Shown here one piece after another: positions 13,701 through 26,341 of a DNA stretch of 64,000 nt. Origin of the DNA: Nymphaea colorata (taxonomy: Eukaryota > Streptophyta > Magnoliopsida > Nymphaeales > Nymphaeaceae). The notes below the pieces were generated by a model, which saw only the letters and a list, made by a program, of their open reading frames with translations, was not told the origin of the DNA and ran no database searches. The DNA lies in the NCBI RefSeq assembly GCF_008831285.2, contig NC_045145.1, positions 9,548,802 to 9,612,801 of the forward strand. Direction: 5' to 3'. Numbering within the stretch: the stretch's first letter is position 1; every line of letters starts with the position of its first letter. The translations under genes were made by a program, and so were the position numbers.

Positions 13701-16700
13701 ATCCTTCTTGTGAATAATGTGATTGACTAGTGGTCTTCAAACGGAACTCTCCAAACAAGTGGTTGTATTGAAGTGCTACTTTGATTTGAGAAGTTTGTTG
13801 ATATTATTCCCTTGGTCAACTATTATAGAGTTTACTTTAATGAACCCATTCACTGTAAATATTGTAATTAAATGCTTGACCAGAATAAAGTTCCATTATT
13901 TAAAATGGGACTGGACTTTTTTCTTAGTTCTTCAACTCTAGTTTAATGAAGCTGTAGGCCCCTGTGACATAATCTTCAAATGGCCATCCAATTGAAAATG
14001 CATTGGAAATGCTCCTCATGGCTACCAAATGCCTTGACTATCCTCCACCTAAAGAGATACTCTACGTGCATGTGTTATCATATTTTTACCTGTCAAAGAT
14101 GCTATAGGCTTAGAAAACGCATACCAGCATTCTCTAGGATCCTGATAATTGCAATTCTGCTGTTTATCATCTTAAAATTTCTCGTTACTTTTTTACACAA
14201 TGTGATACTCCTAGTTCTGTTTTTTGAACCAAAGTCCTTTGAGCTTTTTCTAGTATGTTCTTCTTTGGTTCTGTCATCCTCCTCCGTGTTGACCTGTTTC
14301 TGGTTTAGGTACATGGTTTGCTCTTTCTTGCTTGAATCAGACAGTTTGGGCTTTAGATCTTTCAATAGGTGCAGGAAGTTTTTGTCTTCATGATTCTTAT
14401 CACAGTAAAGAAGGATCATATCCTTGAGGTAACTATTCCTGGCATTTTATGTCATTTATCGGGTATCATTCAAATCAATCTAGCTCTATTCAATTTTTCT
14501 GAAGTTATGGGGACAACAAAAAAGCCTGTAGCATCATTTTCCTCTAGTCATGGCCCTCAAGCTCCTGCCTCTCAATGAGATTGTGAGTGGTTTACCAGTC
14601 TTTTTCCTCAAATTTTACTGTAACCTTCCTCCTCCTTCTAAGGTTAATCATGTCATCTTTTTTTTTTTTTGCACTCACATCCTAAGTCACACGGACTCTT
14701 CTATTTTACTGTCGCATCGAGTCGGGTGCGCACCAGACATGGGTGCGGCTTCGACTTGCTCCCGAGCCCAGTCAACGCGAGTCGGATGCGGTCAGCCACA
14801 CCAGACTATATTTGTCCATTTCTGATATGCACCCGGCTTGCGTCAAACTCGAGTCGGGTGCGGTCAACCCGCATCCGGTCTAAATGTGTCCCATTGTTTG
14901 GTATTATTGTTGTATACATTTAAGCATTTTATTTCAGATGCTTGTTCAGTTGTTCTTGAGTCTACTATAAAAGTTTCAAAGTTCAACTAAAAACTATATA
15001 TTGTCAGTCCTGTACATATGCAGCTATGCATATATACTTTGCAACTGATATGGTGATATATTGTCATGTTATAAACTTATAATATATAATATAATCTTTT
15101 TTATATATGCATTATGCAGCCGACCAGCTGTGGTTAGTGTTGTTCTTTTAAAGTTTTAATTTCAAATTTTCAATTTTTGTTTCTATGATTCTATCAATTT
15201 TTTATGTTTTATGTTAGACTGTTAGTATGTCATATTACTAAATTACTATATATAATATATTATATATAATATATGTTGTTTTGATAATATAATATATTAT
15301 ATATTTTCCTATGCAATACAATTATGCAAGTATGTTATATACATTAATAACTAAATTGTAATAATAATATATACATTCTTATTCTGTTATATACATATAA
15401 TAAATTAATAATAATAATAATAATTATAAAATACCCTCGCCGCAACACCGCACCTAAATCTTTTGGGATGTGCTGCTCCGGCATCCGCACCCGCACACGC
15501 ACTCGCACCCTGCACTCATGTGACATAGCTCACATATCGTTTTCATACATATGCCCTGTTTAACTTTGCATTTCATTCTAAACCAGGGGAACTGCATCAG
15601 CTGTCTCATTGGTCTGGTTATAGGTGCTAAGCAATTTCAAACTGACGTGCGCACAGATATGCTAGCTATATGTGTACAATATGACAGCAATATGGTTTTG
15701 TAGAAACACAAACCAAGATAAAGAGAAAGAGAAGAAACACACAATATACGTGGAAAACCTCAAAGAGAGGTGAAAAACCACGGAGAAGCTCTAACCTAGG
15801 GGCACAACCGCAACCCTAGGAGAGAGAAAATGTTATTCCACTTAATCAACAATTACACCATAAGTGGGATTAAATAAGAGGGAGACCCGCCTAGGGTATC
15901 GAGCCACTCTCGGTACCCGTGCCCATGGGACCGGGTCTATATCTAGACCTGGTTCCCTATACACGATATGATAACACTCCCCCTCAAGCTTGGCATACAT
16001 GTCAAACATGCCAAGCTTGCTCACATTTTTCTCGAATTGAGATGTACATAAGGCTTTGGTTAGAACATCTGCAATTTGATCTTCAGACTTCATATAAGGT
16101 AGGATCCACTCCTTTGAATCTATGCATTCCCATATGAAGTGGCGATCAATCTCCACATGTTTAGTTCTGTCATGCAGAACAGGATTATTCGCAAGGTTAA
16201 TTGCAGACTTGTTGTCGCAGTACATCTTCATCTTCTCTTCCGTTTCAACACCAATATCTGCTAGGAGAATCTTTAACCATAACATTTCTCTAACCCCCAT
16301 GGCAACAGCCCTGTATTCAGCCTCAGCACTGGATCTAGAGCAAACTTCCTGCCTTTTACTTCTCCATACAACTAAGTTGCCCCCCAAAAGGATGCAGTAC
16401 CCTGTGGTAGACCTTCTAGTATCAGTGCACCCTGCCCAATCTGCGTCAGAGTATCCTTCAATATTGAGTTGGTCTTGCTGAGTATATAACAATCCTTTCC
16501 CTGGGTTATTCTTTAGGTACCCCAGCACTCTTTCTGCACTCTTCCAGTGACAATCAGTATGAGCATGCATAAACTGACTCAACACATTCACTGCATAAGT
16601 AATATCGGGGGGGGGGGGGGGGTAAGAGTGAGATAAATGAGCTTAACAACCAGCCTCTGAAACCGCCCTTTTCCTTTTCATCGAGGATGTTGCCAGTTTT

Positions 16701-19700
16701 GATGCTTATCTTTGTACCAGACTCCATTGGAGTCAGAAAGGTCCTACATCCAAGTTTACCTTCTCCTTTAAAAGATCTCATAACCAGCCTTGTCTCTGAC
16801 CGAGCAATCTCTATCCCCAGAAAGTACTTTAGTTTACCCAAATCTTTAAAATCAAATTCGGCAGCTAACCTCTCCTTCATCTTCCTTTTCTCTTCTTCAT
16901 CGTCACCTGTGACTATCATATCATCAACATACACAAGAAGAAGACTCACCAGGCCATCTCTCTGCTTAATGAACAGGGTGTGATCACCATTTCCCTGTTT
17001 GTATCCATTCGTCTTCATCACTATCCTCAGTCTTTCAAACCATGCTCTAGGAGACTGTTTTAATCCATATAAGGCTTTCTTGATATGACAACATTTTCCG
17101 CTTTGAACATATCCAGGAGGCATGCTCATGTAGACCTCTTCTTCTAGATGGCCGTTCAAGAATGCATTCTTAACATCAAGTTGATCCATGCTCCACCTCT
17201 TTTGCACGGCAAGTGCTAAGATGACCCTCACAGTTTTCAGTTTGGCAACAGGGGCAAAGGTTTCAAGATAATCAATATCATATTTCTGGCTGAATCTCTT
17301 TGCAAGAAGGCGAGCCTTATACCTTTCCACAGTACCATCTGGTTTGTACTTCACATTGAACACCCACTTGGAACCAACTAAATGAGTCCCATTGGGAATA
17401 TCCACAACTTCCCAAGTGTCATTCTTCGCCAAGGCATCCATCTCCTCTGTCATGGCCTGTAGCCATTTAGGATCCTCTCTAGCATCTTCCACACACTTGG
17501 GAATAACAGACTTAGACAAGGATGTTATAAAGCATTTGTAATTCTTACTCAGTTTTGCATAAGAGACAAATCTCTGAATTGGATGAGAAGTACAAGACCT
17601 GGTGCCCTTGTGCAGGGCTATAGGAAGCTCTTCATTGATTAGACTTGGGTCATCCGGGGAACTCACAGGATTGAGATTGGTTACATCAACATTTTCAACC
17701 ACATCTGTCTTCTTCCTTTTGTACACCTGGCCAAACAAATGATCACGGGCTGTAGGCTGATTATCAACAAGGCCCTCGTCCATGTGACAGTCTCTATCAT
17801 CTCTGACTGTGTCTGCCACACTGTCACTAGCCTTGTAATCCAAGAAATCCATAAACTGAATCAACTGATTTGAGGAATACTCTTCACTACTGTTCCCTCG
17901 ATACTCCCCTTGAAGAGGATTCACATGAAAGTATGCCTCATGTTCATGAAAGGTAACGTCCTGGGAAGCATAGACTTTAGAAGTGGTAGGATCAACACAT
18001 TTGTATCCTTTCTGAGTGGAGGAATACCCCAAGAAGACAGCCTTGATAGACCGAGGATCAAGTTTATTGAGGGTGGGACTATGGTCATGAACAAACAGAC
18101 ACACCCGAGGAGTAAGAAGCCAGAGATTCTCAGTTGGCCAAAGCATAGAGTACGGGGAATGACCCTGCAACACACGGGTAGGCATACAGTTGATAAGGTG
18201 GGCACTAGTGAGAAGTGCATCACCCCAGTAGCGCTTGGGAACCTTCCGATGGAACAGAATAGCCTGGGTAACATCAAGTAAATGGCGATTCTTCCGTTCA
18301 ACCACGCCGTTTTGGGGAGGTGTGTAACTACAGGACGTTTCATGAACAATACCCTTGCTCTTCAAGAAATCATCTAGGGATTGAGAGACATACTCTCTAG
18401 CATTATCGGTGCGAAAAGCTTGGATAGACGTCTGAAACTGAGTCTCAACAAAAGCCACAAAGTTTTTGACAATAACGGGAACTTCACTACGTTCTTTCAA
18501 CAGGTACACGAACGTACAACGGGAGTAATCATTAATAAGGGTCATAAAGTAATGAAAACCACGACAAGTGGGTACTCCCGAAGGACCCCAAACATTAGAG
18601 TGAACCAAAGCAAATGGACGAGTGGTTTTATTGAATGAAATAGGGTACGAAGCCCTAACATGTTTAGCCAACTGACACACTTCACAGGTGAAGGAGTCCA
18701 TGGAAACAGAATGAAACAAACTAGAAAACAACTTCTTAATCAACGGAAACGGAAGATGACCAAGCCGCTTGTGCCATCGCATAATAGTAGATCTGTCTTC
18801 CATGCCTGACAACTGTCCACTAGTGGCTGAAATAAGAGCAGACGCAACCTGCACAGGCAGTCTGTAGAGCCCATCAATAGTTGAACCAATCCCAATCTTC
18901 TGCCCCGTCACCAAGTCCTGCAGAAAACACCGATCAGCAGAAAAGATCAGATTACAGTTGAGTTCTTTGGTAATACTGCTGACATATAACAAATTCATAG
19001 GAATATTGGGAACATGAAGTGCATTATGCTATGTCACACGGGTACGGGTACAATAAGGGTATGGGTACGGGTACAATAAGGTTACGCGGACACGGCAATT
19101 TTCAAAATTTTAGAATACGCAGACACGGCGAATTTTATTTTCTAAAAAATTAAAAAGGATAATAAAATAAAATAAAACATTAAATTAATAATTCACTCTT
19201 ACAATCTCATAAGTCATAAGAAAGAAAGTCTCAGATTCTCAAACAAAACACTGTTCATCACCAATCTCATAAGTCATAAGAAAGTCTCAAACAAAACAAA
19301 GAATGTCGGGTTAGTAAAGTGGTTCGGATCGGGTCTGACCCAGACCCGATCCAAAACGTATCCTGTCGTGTCCAAGTGTCGGTATCCAGGTGTCGGAGTG
19401 TCAACACTGGTACGTGGCCCATTTTGCCGTGTCTGTGTGACATAGGCATTATGAAGACAGTATTTATTTAACAAGGACAAACTCCCTTTCCCAGCCACAG
19501 AGATAGAAGAACCATCAGCCATAGACACACGTTGCTGCCCAGAAGACAATTTGTATTCTTGGAACATCTTAGGGTCCCCTGTCATATGATGCGTAGCGTC
19601 ACTGTCAACAATCCAATCACCATGTGAGGAATTACCTTGATCACTAGTGGCCACAAGAGCTTGGGCTAACTTAGCCCCCTCAGACGTGGAAGCATCCTCC

Positions 19701-22700
19701 TGAGTAGTAGACAGCCGGCTGATATACGCTTGCAGTTCTTTGAGTTGATCGGAGGAAAGCTTAGATTTGGCAACATTTGAAGGACTACTCTGACTAGGCT
19801 CAGGCACAGAAGGACTCCGACGGCTAGAAGGAGGACGACCCCGAACAAGCCGCCTCTCAGGATGAAGATCCCAACAAAAGTCAACAGAATGTCCCAATTT
19901 GTTACAATGGCTACACCGTCGAGCAGGACGCTGTCCAATCCCTGAAGCACGACTAACAAAGGCTGATGGAGAACTCCCCTGACTGGTGTCAATATGCATC
20001 ACCTGGCGACGCTGTTCCTCAGATTCCACATGGGCATACACCTCTTCAATTCCGGGGACCTCGTCACAATTGAGAATTTGGCTCCTAATAGATTCAAATT
20101 CATCGCGTAAGCCTCCAAGGAAAATAAACGTCCGATCCATCCATTCATTCTTTGTCCCAGTACAAGGCATGATCAGAACCACAGTGCCAGTCATCATTCA
20201 CATGGTAGTCAAGTTCCTCCCATTTAGTCTTCAGGCCTGCAAAGAAAGAAGCTACAGACAAGTCACCCTGTTTAAGAGAGTATATGCTACGTTTGATTTG
20301 GTACGTACGCAATACTCTCTTCTTACGGCCATACATCTTTGCAAGCACAGTCCACATGTCGTAGGCAGTCGATTTACGCAAGATCAAAGGCTGAATATCT
20401 GCAGAAACAAAACTAATAATCCATACTTTAACCTGACTATCTTCCAACGCCCAAGTAGCCCATCGCGGATCGGTTTTAGAAGGTGCAGGCTTCTCCCCAG
20501 TAATGTAGGACAGGCGATCACGACTGGTTATCCCAATTTCTAGGGCAGCAGACCAAGAGAGATAGTTATCCTTGTTCAGCCGGATAGAAGTGACTTGAAT
20601 AGACAAGATCTTGCTCTTGGTATTGCTGCCCGTGTCTAGGGCATCATCGATCTTGGGGGACATCTCTTCGGCCATCACAATCACCAAAGAGAAGCAATAC
20701 CCAGTACCAGAGACGACAAACAAGAGGCAGCGGAGGCGGCGCTGGAGAGGGCGACAGTGGCGGCGGCACTGGAGAGGGCGACGGCGGCGGCGCTGCAGTG
20801 AGCAACGTCGGTGGTTGGAGGAGAGGGCGACGGCGGCGCAGAATACGAAGGCTGCGGCGGAAACAGCAGTGGCGGCGGCGGGAACAAGAGAAGCAACCAG
20901 CGGGCAGCGGAAAAACGGCGGAAACACTACTAGCACACCAACGATCTCTCACGCGTTGGCTCTGATACCATGTAGAAACACAAACCAAGATAGAGAGAAA
21001 GAGAAGAAACACACAATATACGTGGAAAACCTCAAAGAGAGGTGAAAAACCATGGAGAAGCTCTAACCTAGGGGCACAACCGCAACCCTAGGAGAGAGAA
21101 AATGTTATTCCACTTAATCAACAATTACACCATAAGTGGGATTAAATAAGAGGAAGACCCACCTAGGGTACCGAGCCACTCTCGATACCCGTGCCCATGG
21201 GACCGGGTCTATATCCAGACCCGGTTCCCTATACACGATATGTTAACAGGTTTTAAGCAAAAAATAATATATTCATTATTTATAATATCATATTCATAAA
21301 GTATACTGATAAATAAAAGAATACCAAAATATGTTTGCCGTGTCCAGTACCAACACCTGTGTCCAGCCTTGTCAAGACAGTCCCAACATTGTTTTTCTGA
21401 ACATCGGAATACTCCCACTATCTAGAGAAAAGCCAATGATTTATTTTCATGGCTGCATCTGGAACTAGTATACTTTGGGTCAGGTTAGAGAAGATTCAGA
21501 TAGTGGACTCCGGCACTACTTTAGTGCTGCCTTGTGGCTATTGCATCAGTATCTCCAGACCTTTAACAGTAAACAGTATCTCCTTCATGTTGGCCGTTGT
21601 TTGATGCACTCATATCATTCTAATGATACTGTTGTTGAGTTCAAAGTGTTTTTTCCCCAATGTTCTAGGTCTTTAGAATTTTTTTCAAAATTTTAATTCC
21701 TTACAACACCTGCATCTTCACCTTTAATGTCAGAAGATCATATTGCACCCTTGCTGTGTATTGAGCTTGTCTTTGTGAACCACAAATTTTGCCATGGTAC
21801 ATCTATCATGTGTCTGTTTGCTGCATATTGTTGCAGCAGAGAAGAAGAGAGTGAGAGAGAGAAGCTGCCGTGAGATTGAACCAAAAGAACTTGTTATTAC
21901 GATAACCCTTATCTCTCTTATAAAAGAGATTAGGGTAAAAAGGGATTTACAAAATAACTCAATGGGAAATAAGGAAAATATTAAAGAGATCTTATAACTC
22001 TTTAATATTACAAAGAACCTCCTAAAACATAAAAGTTTTCTTGTTCAACACTCCCCCTCAAGCTGGAGCATACATATTAAACATGCTCAGCTTGTCACAA
22101 CATCTAGAGAAATCACCAATAGGAAGAGCTTTGGTAAAGATATCTACAGCTTGATCTTCTGAAGGAACATGAACAGTGGCAATGGTTCCTGCTTGAACGA
22201 GATCCCGAATGTAATGGCAATCCACCTCAATATGTTTAGTTCTTTCATGGAAAACTGGATTGTTTGCAATGTGTGTGGCTGCTTGATTGTCACAATACAT
22301 CTTCATGGGAAGTGTGATTGACACACTTAGGCTGGATAGTATGGATCTAGCCCACGTCATTTCTGCTGCTGTTTGAGCCATAGCTCTGTATTCGGATTCT
22401 GCACTAGATCTTGACACCACACTTTGTTTTTTGCTTCTCCACGATATGAGACTGCCTCCCACAAATACACAAAATCCTATGGTAGATTTTCTGTCCTCTT
22501 CTGAGCCAGCATAATCAGCATCACTATAGGCTTCTACTTCCAGAATCTTGCCTTTTGTGAACAAAAGGCCTTTGCTAGGAGAAGATTTCAGATATTTAAC
22601 CACCATCAAAGCAGCATCCCAATGAACTTTCTTTGATTTTTCCATAAATTGACTTAGTTTTCCCATTGCAAAACTAATGTCTGGTCTTGTCACGGTAACA

Positions 22701-25700
22701 TAGAGAAGTTTTCCAATAAGGGATCTGTAAGATCTAGAATCCACTAATTTTGTTTGGTCATCATGAAGATGTATACGTGGATTCATAGGTAAATTTGCCG
22801 GTTTAGCTCTTAGCGTCCCTGTGTCCTGCAATAAATCAAGAACATACTTCCGTTGAGAGAGAACAACACCCTCCCCATTGTGAGCAACTTCTATTCCCAA
22901 GAAGTATCGTAGAGGACCCAGATCTTTCGTCACAAAGTGTTTTTGAAGAAACAGCTTTGCATCAGAAATTTCTTGATCAGAATCACTCGTCAGGATAATA
23001 TCATCAACATAAACCACGAGAACAGTTATACATCGGGAAGCCTTCTTGATAAACAAGGAATGACCAAGAGGAGATCTCACAAAGCCACACTGTGAGACTA
23101 CCTCGGAAAACTTGTGAAACCACGCACAAGAACTCTGTTTGAGTCCATAAATAGCTTTCTTCAGCTTGCACACTTTTCCACAGTCTCCCTGTCGTTCAAA
23201 TCCCGGTGGTTGTTGCATATAGATAGTCTCATCAAGATCACCATACAAAAAGACGTTTTTGACATCCAGTTGATACATGTGCCAGTCATGGTGGACAACC
23301 ACAGAAATAATAAGACGAATGGTTCCCAACCGAGCAACTGGACAGAAGGTCTCAAAGAAATCCACACCGTAGGTCTGCGTGTAGCCTTTAGCAACCAATC
23401 GAGCTTTGTATCGTTCCAAAGAACCATCATAATTATACTTAACTGTGAATACCCACTTTGAGCCAACAATATCACATCGAGGAGGAGGATCAACAAGTTC
23501 CCAAGTGCCCCTCTGCATTAAGGCATCCATCTCATCTTGCATAGCCCGTCTCCATTGGGTGTCTAATAAGGCCTGCTGGTGACACGTAGGAACTGTATGA
23601 GCAGCCAAAGCATGAATGAATTGTTGCATATTTTTACCAACCCCATCAGTAGACACAAAATGAGACATAGGATGTAAAGTACATTGCCGTCTGCCTTTGC
23701 GAAGAGCAATAGGCAAGTCTTGACAAGGATCAGAATGAGTAGTTCTATGCACTTCAGATGTGCTTACCTCCTGAGAAACGATTGACAAAAGATTATGAGA
23801 AGGGTCCTGTCGACGTGTGTAGACCAGCGGTGGATCACGAAACTTGGACACAAAAGACGAAGGAGATTCAACAGGGAATGATTCCAAAGGAATAGGAGGA
23901 ATAGGTAGTGGGTCTGGAGACCGTGGCATCTCAGTAGACATAGGAGTGAGGCTATAATAAGGTTGAGACTCAAAGAATGTGACATCCGCGCTGATATGCT
24001 CTTTTTGGGTCAAGGGATCAAAGCATTTGTAGCCTTTATGGTTTCTGGAGTAGCCAATGAAAATGCATTTAATGGCTTGGGCTCTCAATTTGTCACGTGT
24101 GGGTCCAAAAATGTGAACAAAGCATGTGCAACCAAATACTTTGGGAGCCACTGGAAACAAGGATCTTTGTGGATGCACAAGTTTAATGGGGATCTGGTTA
24201 TCAATGGAGGATGAGGGTAAACGATTGGTTAAGTAGCAAGCAGTAAGAATAGCATCTCCCCAAAAATATGCAGAGAGATTAGTATGAAGCATAAGGGAAC
24301 GAGCCACATTTAAAAGTTGACGATGTTTTCGCTCAACTATTCCATTTTGCTGGGAAGTATGGGGACATATAAGCTGAGGAGAAATGCCATTATCTGAGTA
24401 AAACTTCATTTTGGTAGATGCCTTAAACTCAAGAGCATTATCAGTGCGAATGTTTTTAACAAGAATACCAAACTGGGTCTTTATTTCAATAATAAGGTTT
24501 TTGAGAGTACATACGACTTCAGACCTTTCCTTCAAAAGGAAAACCCAGGTGACTCGAGAATAATCATCTACGATGACAAGAATAACAAAATCTTGACCTA
24601 CTAGCAACTCTGCTAGGACCCCACATATCAACATGAAGAAGATCAAATAGTCCACAACTGGACGTACTAAGACTCGATGAATAACTACTACGAGTGTGTT
24701 TGCCAAGTTGACAAGCTTCACACTGGAACGACTCTGGTAAGGATAGATGTGAAAGGAGATGACAGAGCTTAGAGACAGATGGATGACCAAGTCTGAGATG
24801 CCACTGGAACGAGGAGGACAACGATGTAATCGATGATGCTGCAATACCCACGGGATCCGATAGGAAGTAGATGCCCCCTTTCTCATAGCCTCCACCAATC
24901 GTCTTCCCAGTTGGCAAGTCTTGAAATGAACATAAACCAGAGTCAAACGTAACACGACAATGTAAATCATTAACCAATTGTTCGACAGATAGCAAATTTG
25001 TGGGAAACTTAGGAGCATATAACACATTGGGAATAGTCATAGATTGAGAGATCTTGATATCTCCATATCCCATAATGGGTGACAATCTACCATTTGCAAG
25101 TCTCACATGATGTATCTGAGGTAGTGAGTGTAGCACAGTAAACATAGAAGGCGTACTACAAAAGTGCCTCGATGTCCCTGAATCAATAATCCAAGTAGTA
25201 CCTGTATCATGTGAGATAGTGTCAACAGACATAGCACTGTCAGTCATAACTGTGGAGGCCGATGGCTGAGTAGATCTGTGTGCTAGAAAGTCTTCATACT
25301 CTGACTTATTGATACTCACAGTCATTGTCTCAGGCTGAGAAGAAGATAAAGACCCATCTACTACTGATGACGCTGCTTGGGCTGCTCCAATAGAAGACTG
25401 TAAAGAGTTCTTCCTCAGCTTTGATGTAACATTTCTGCCTAAGGATGGCGCTGCAGTAGGACGACCATGTTTATCCCAACATCTGTCTTCCAAATGACCT
25501 ATTTTCCCACAATAAGTGCACTGAAATCTCCCCCGACCTCCTCCTGACCCACGGCCCATGCCTCTTCCCCTGAATAAACCGCGTCCACGTCCTCCTGAAG
25601 CTGCTAAGGCAGAGGCATGGATATCACTGGCAGGTGAAGAGAGGGTCACAACAAGACGACTAAGCCTGTTGTAGGCTTCAGCTAGATCAGGGATTTCTGC

Positions 25701-26307
25701 TCCAGTCAACATCTGAGCCTTTGCTACTGCATATTCAGAGGAGAGACCCTGTAGGAATTTCGCAACCATAGACTGTTCACCATGGGTCTTATAACATGTT
25801 GGACATGGAGGACTTAATGCTTTAAGTCGCTCAGAGATGGACTTAAGGGAAGCGAAGTACTGAGCAAGACTTTGGTCACCCTGTTGCAGATTAAGTAGTT
25901 CCTCCTCTACCTGCAATATTTTGCTAATATTCCTGTCATTCGAGTAAGTTTGTTTCAAGAAATCCCACATTTGCTTAGCCGAGGTGTAGTATGCAATAGT
26001 TGATGCAATTTGGGGTTGCACACTATTCATGATCCATGACATGACAATATTATTATCTCCCTTCCATGAACTATATTTTCCACTCTTTTCGACAGGTTCG
26101 TTTTCTTCTATAACATGCTCCTTTTGATGTCCAATCACAGACATCATAAACACACGAGACCAAATCTCATAGTTAGATCCATCTAACTTTACAGTAGAAC
26201 CATACGAAAATGGATTTCCTCCACTTTTAACTTCATGAGAAAAATCAGATTGATTACTTTTAGCCATCATAAATCTGTCCACAAGTGATCAACCACCAAT
26301 AGCGAGA

Positions 26308-26341
<34 letters not shown>

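Larger units (their letters stand above)
15842..20675 (-). pseudogene. Copia-1 Gag-Pol polyprotein, broken
   Basis: Starts at MAEEMSP (20675). Gag (20675 to about 19920) is frameshifted near 20150-20200. Next comes a CCHC knuckle, CSHCNKLGHSVDFC (about 19871-19918), then protease with DSD where DSG is expected (about 19578-19618). A MITE splits the chain at 19029-19445. Integrase follows with the HHCC finger (HKRLGHL...CEVCQLAKH); its first catalytic Asp, normally in SDVWGP, is Asn here (18594-18596), while TDNAREY and NGVVERKNR are kept. RT has YVDD at 16920-16931. A C16 run breaks the frame between RT and RNase H. RNase H keeps SDADWAG, SSAEAEYRA and YCDNKSA. The frame then reads through the polypurine tract and about 135 bp into the 3' LTR before stopping at 15842. 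Confidence 0.92.
15699..21248 (-). mobile_element. Copia-1 LTR retrotransposon
   Basis: 5550-bp Ty1/Copia element on the minus strand. Perfect 5-bp TSD GGTTT (15694-15698 and 21249-21253). LTRs are 278 bp each, 269 of 278 identical by my count, with TG...CA ends. A PBS for initiator tRNA-Met and a polypurine tract abut the LTRs. Domain order gag, protease, integrase, RT, RNase H is Copia-type. Inactivated by a gag frameshift, a MITE insertion (19029-19445), a C16 tract (16607-16622) and catalytic-residue changes. Confidence 0.95.

Noticed and set aside
14102-14578. Overlapping ORFs on both strands in intron 2
   Set aside because: Mutually overlapping, without recognisable domains or repeats.
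20956-20970. tRNA-Met-like string
   Set aside because: Only the 3'-end complement used as a retrotransposon primer site is present; there is no cloverleaf, so it is not a tRNA gene.
20611-21045. Arg-rich + strand ORF and its minus partners around the Copia-1 leader
   Set aside because: They are translations of a GGCGGCGG-rich leader between the PBS and gag start; the element gag start MAEEM at 20675 explains the region.
21330-21420. Fourth copy of the CTATGTCACAC MITE family
   Set aside because: Interior-like words are present, but no termini or duplication could be found.
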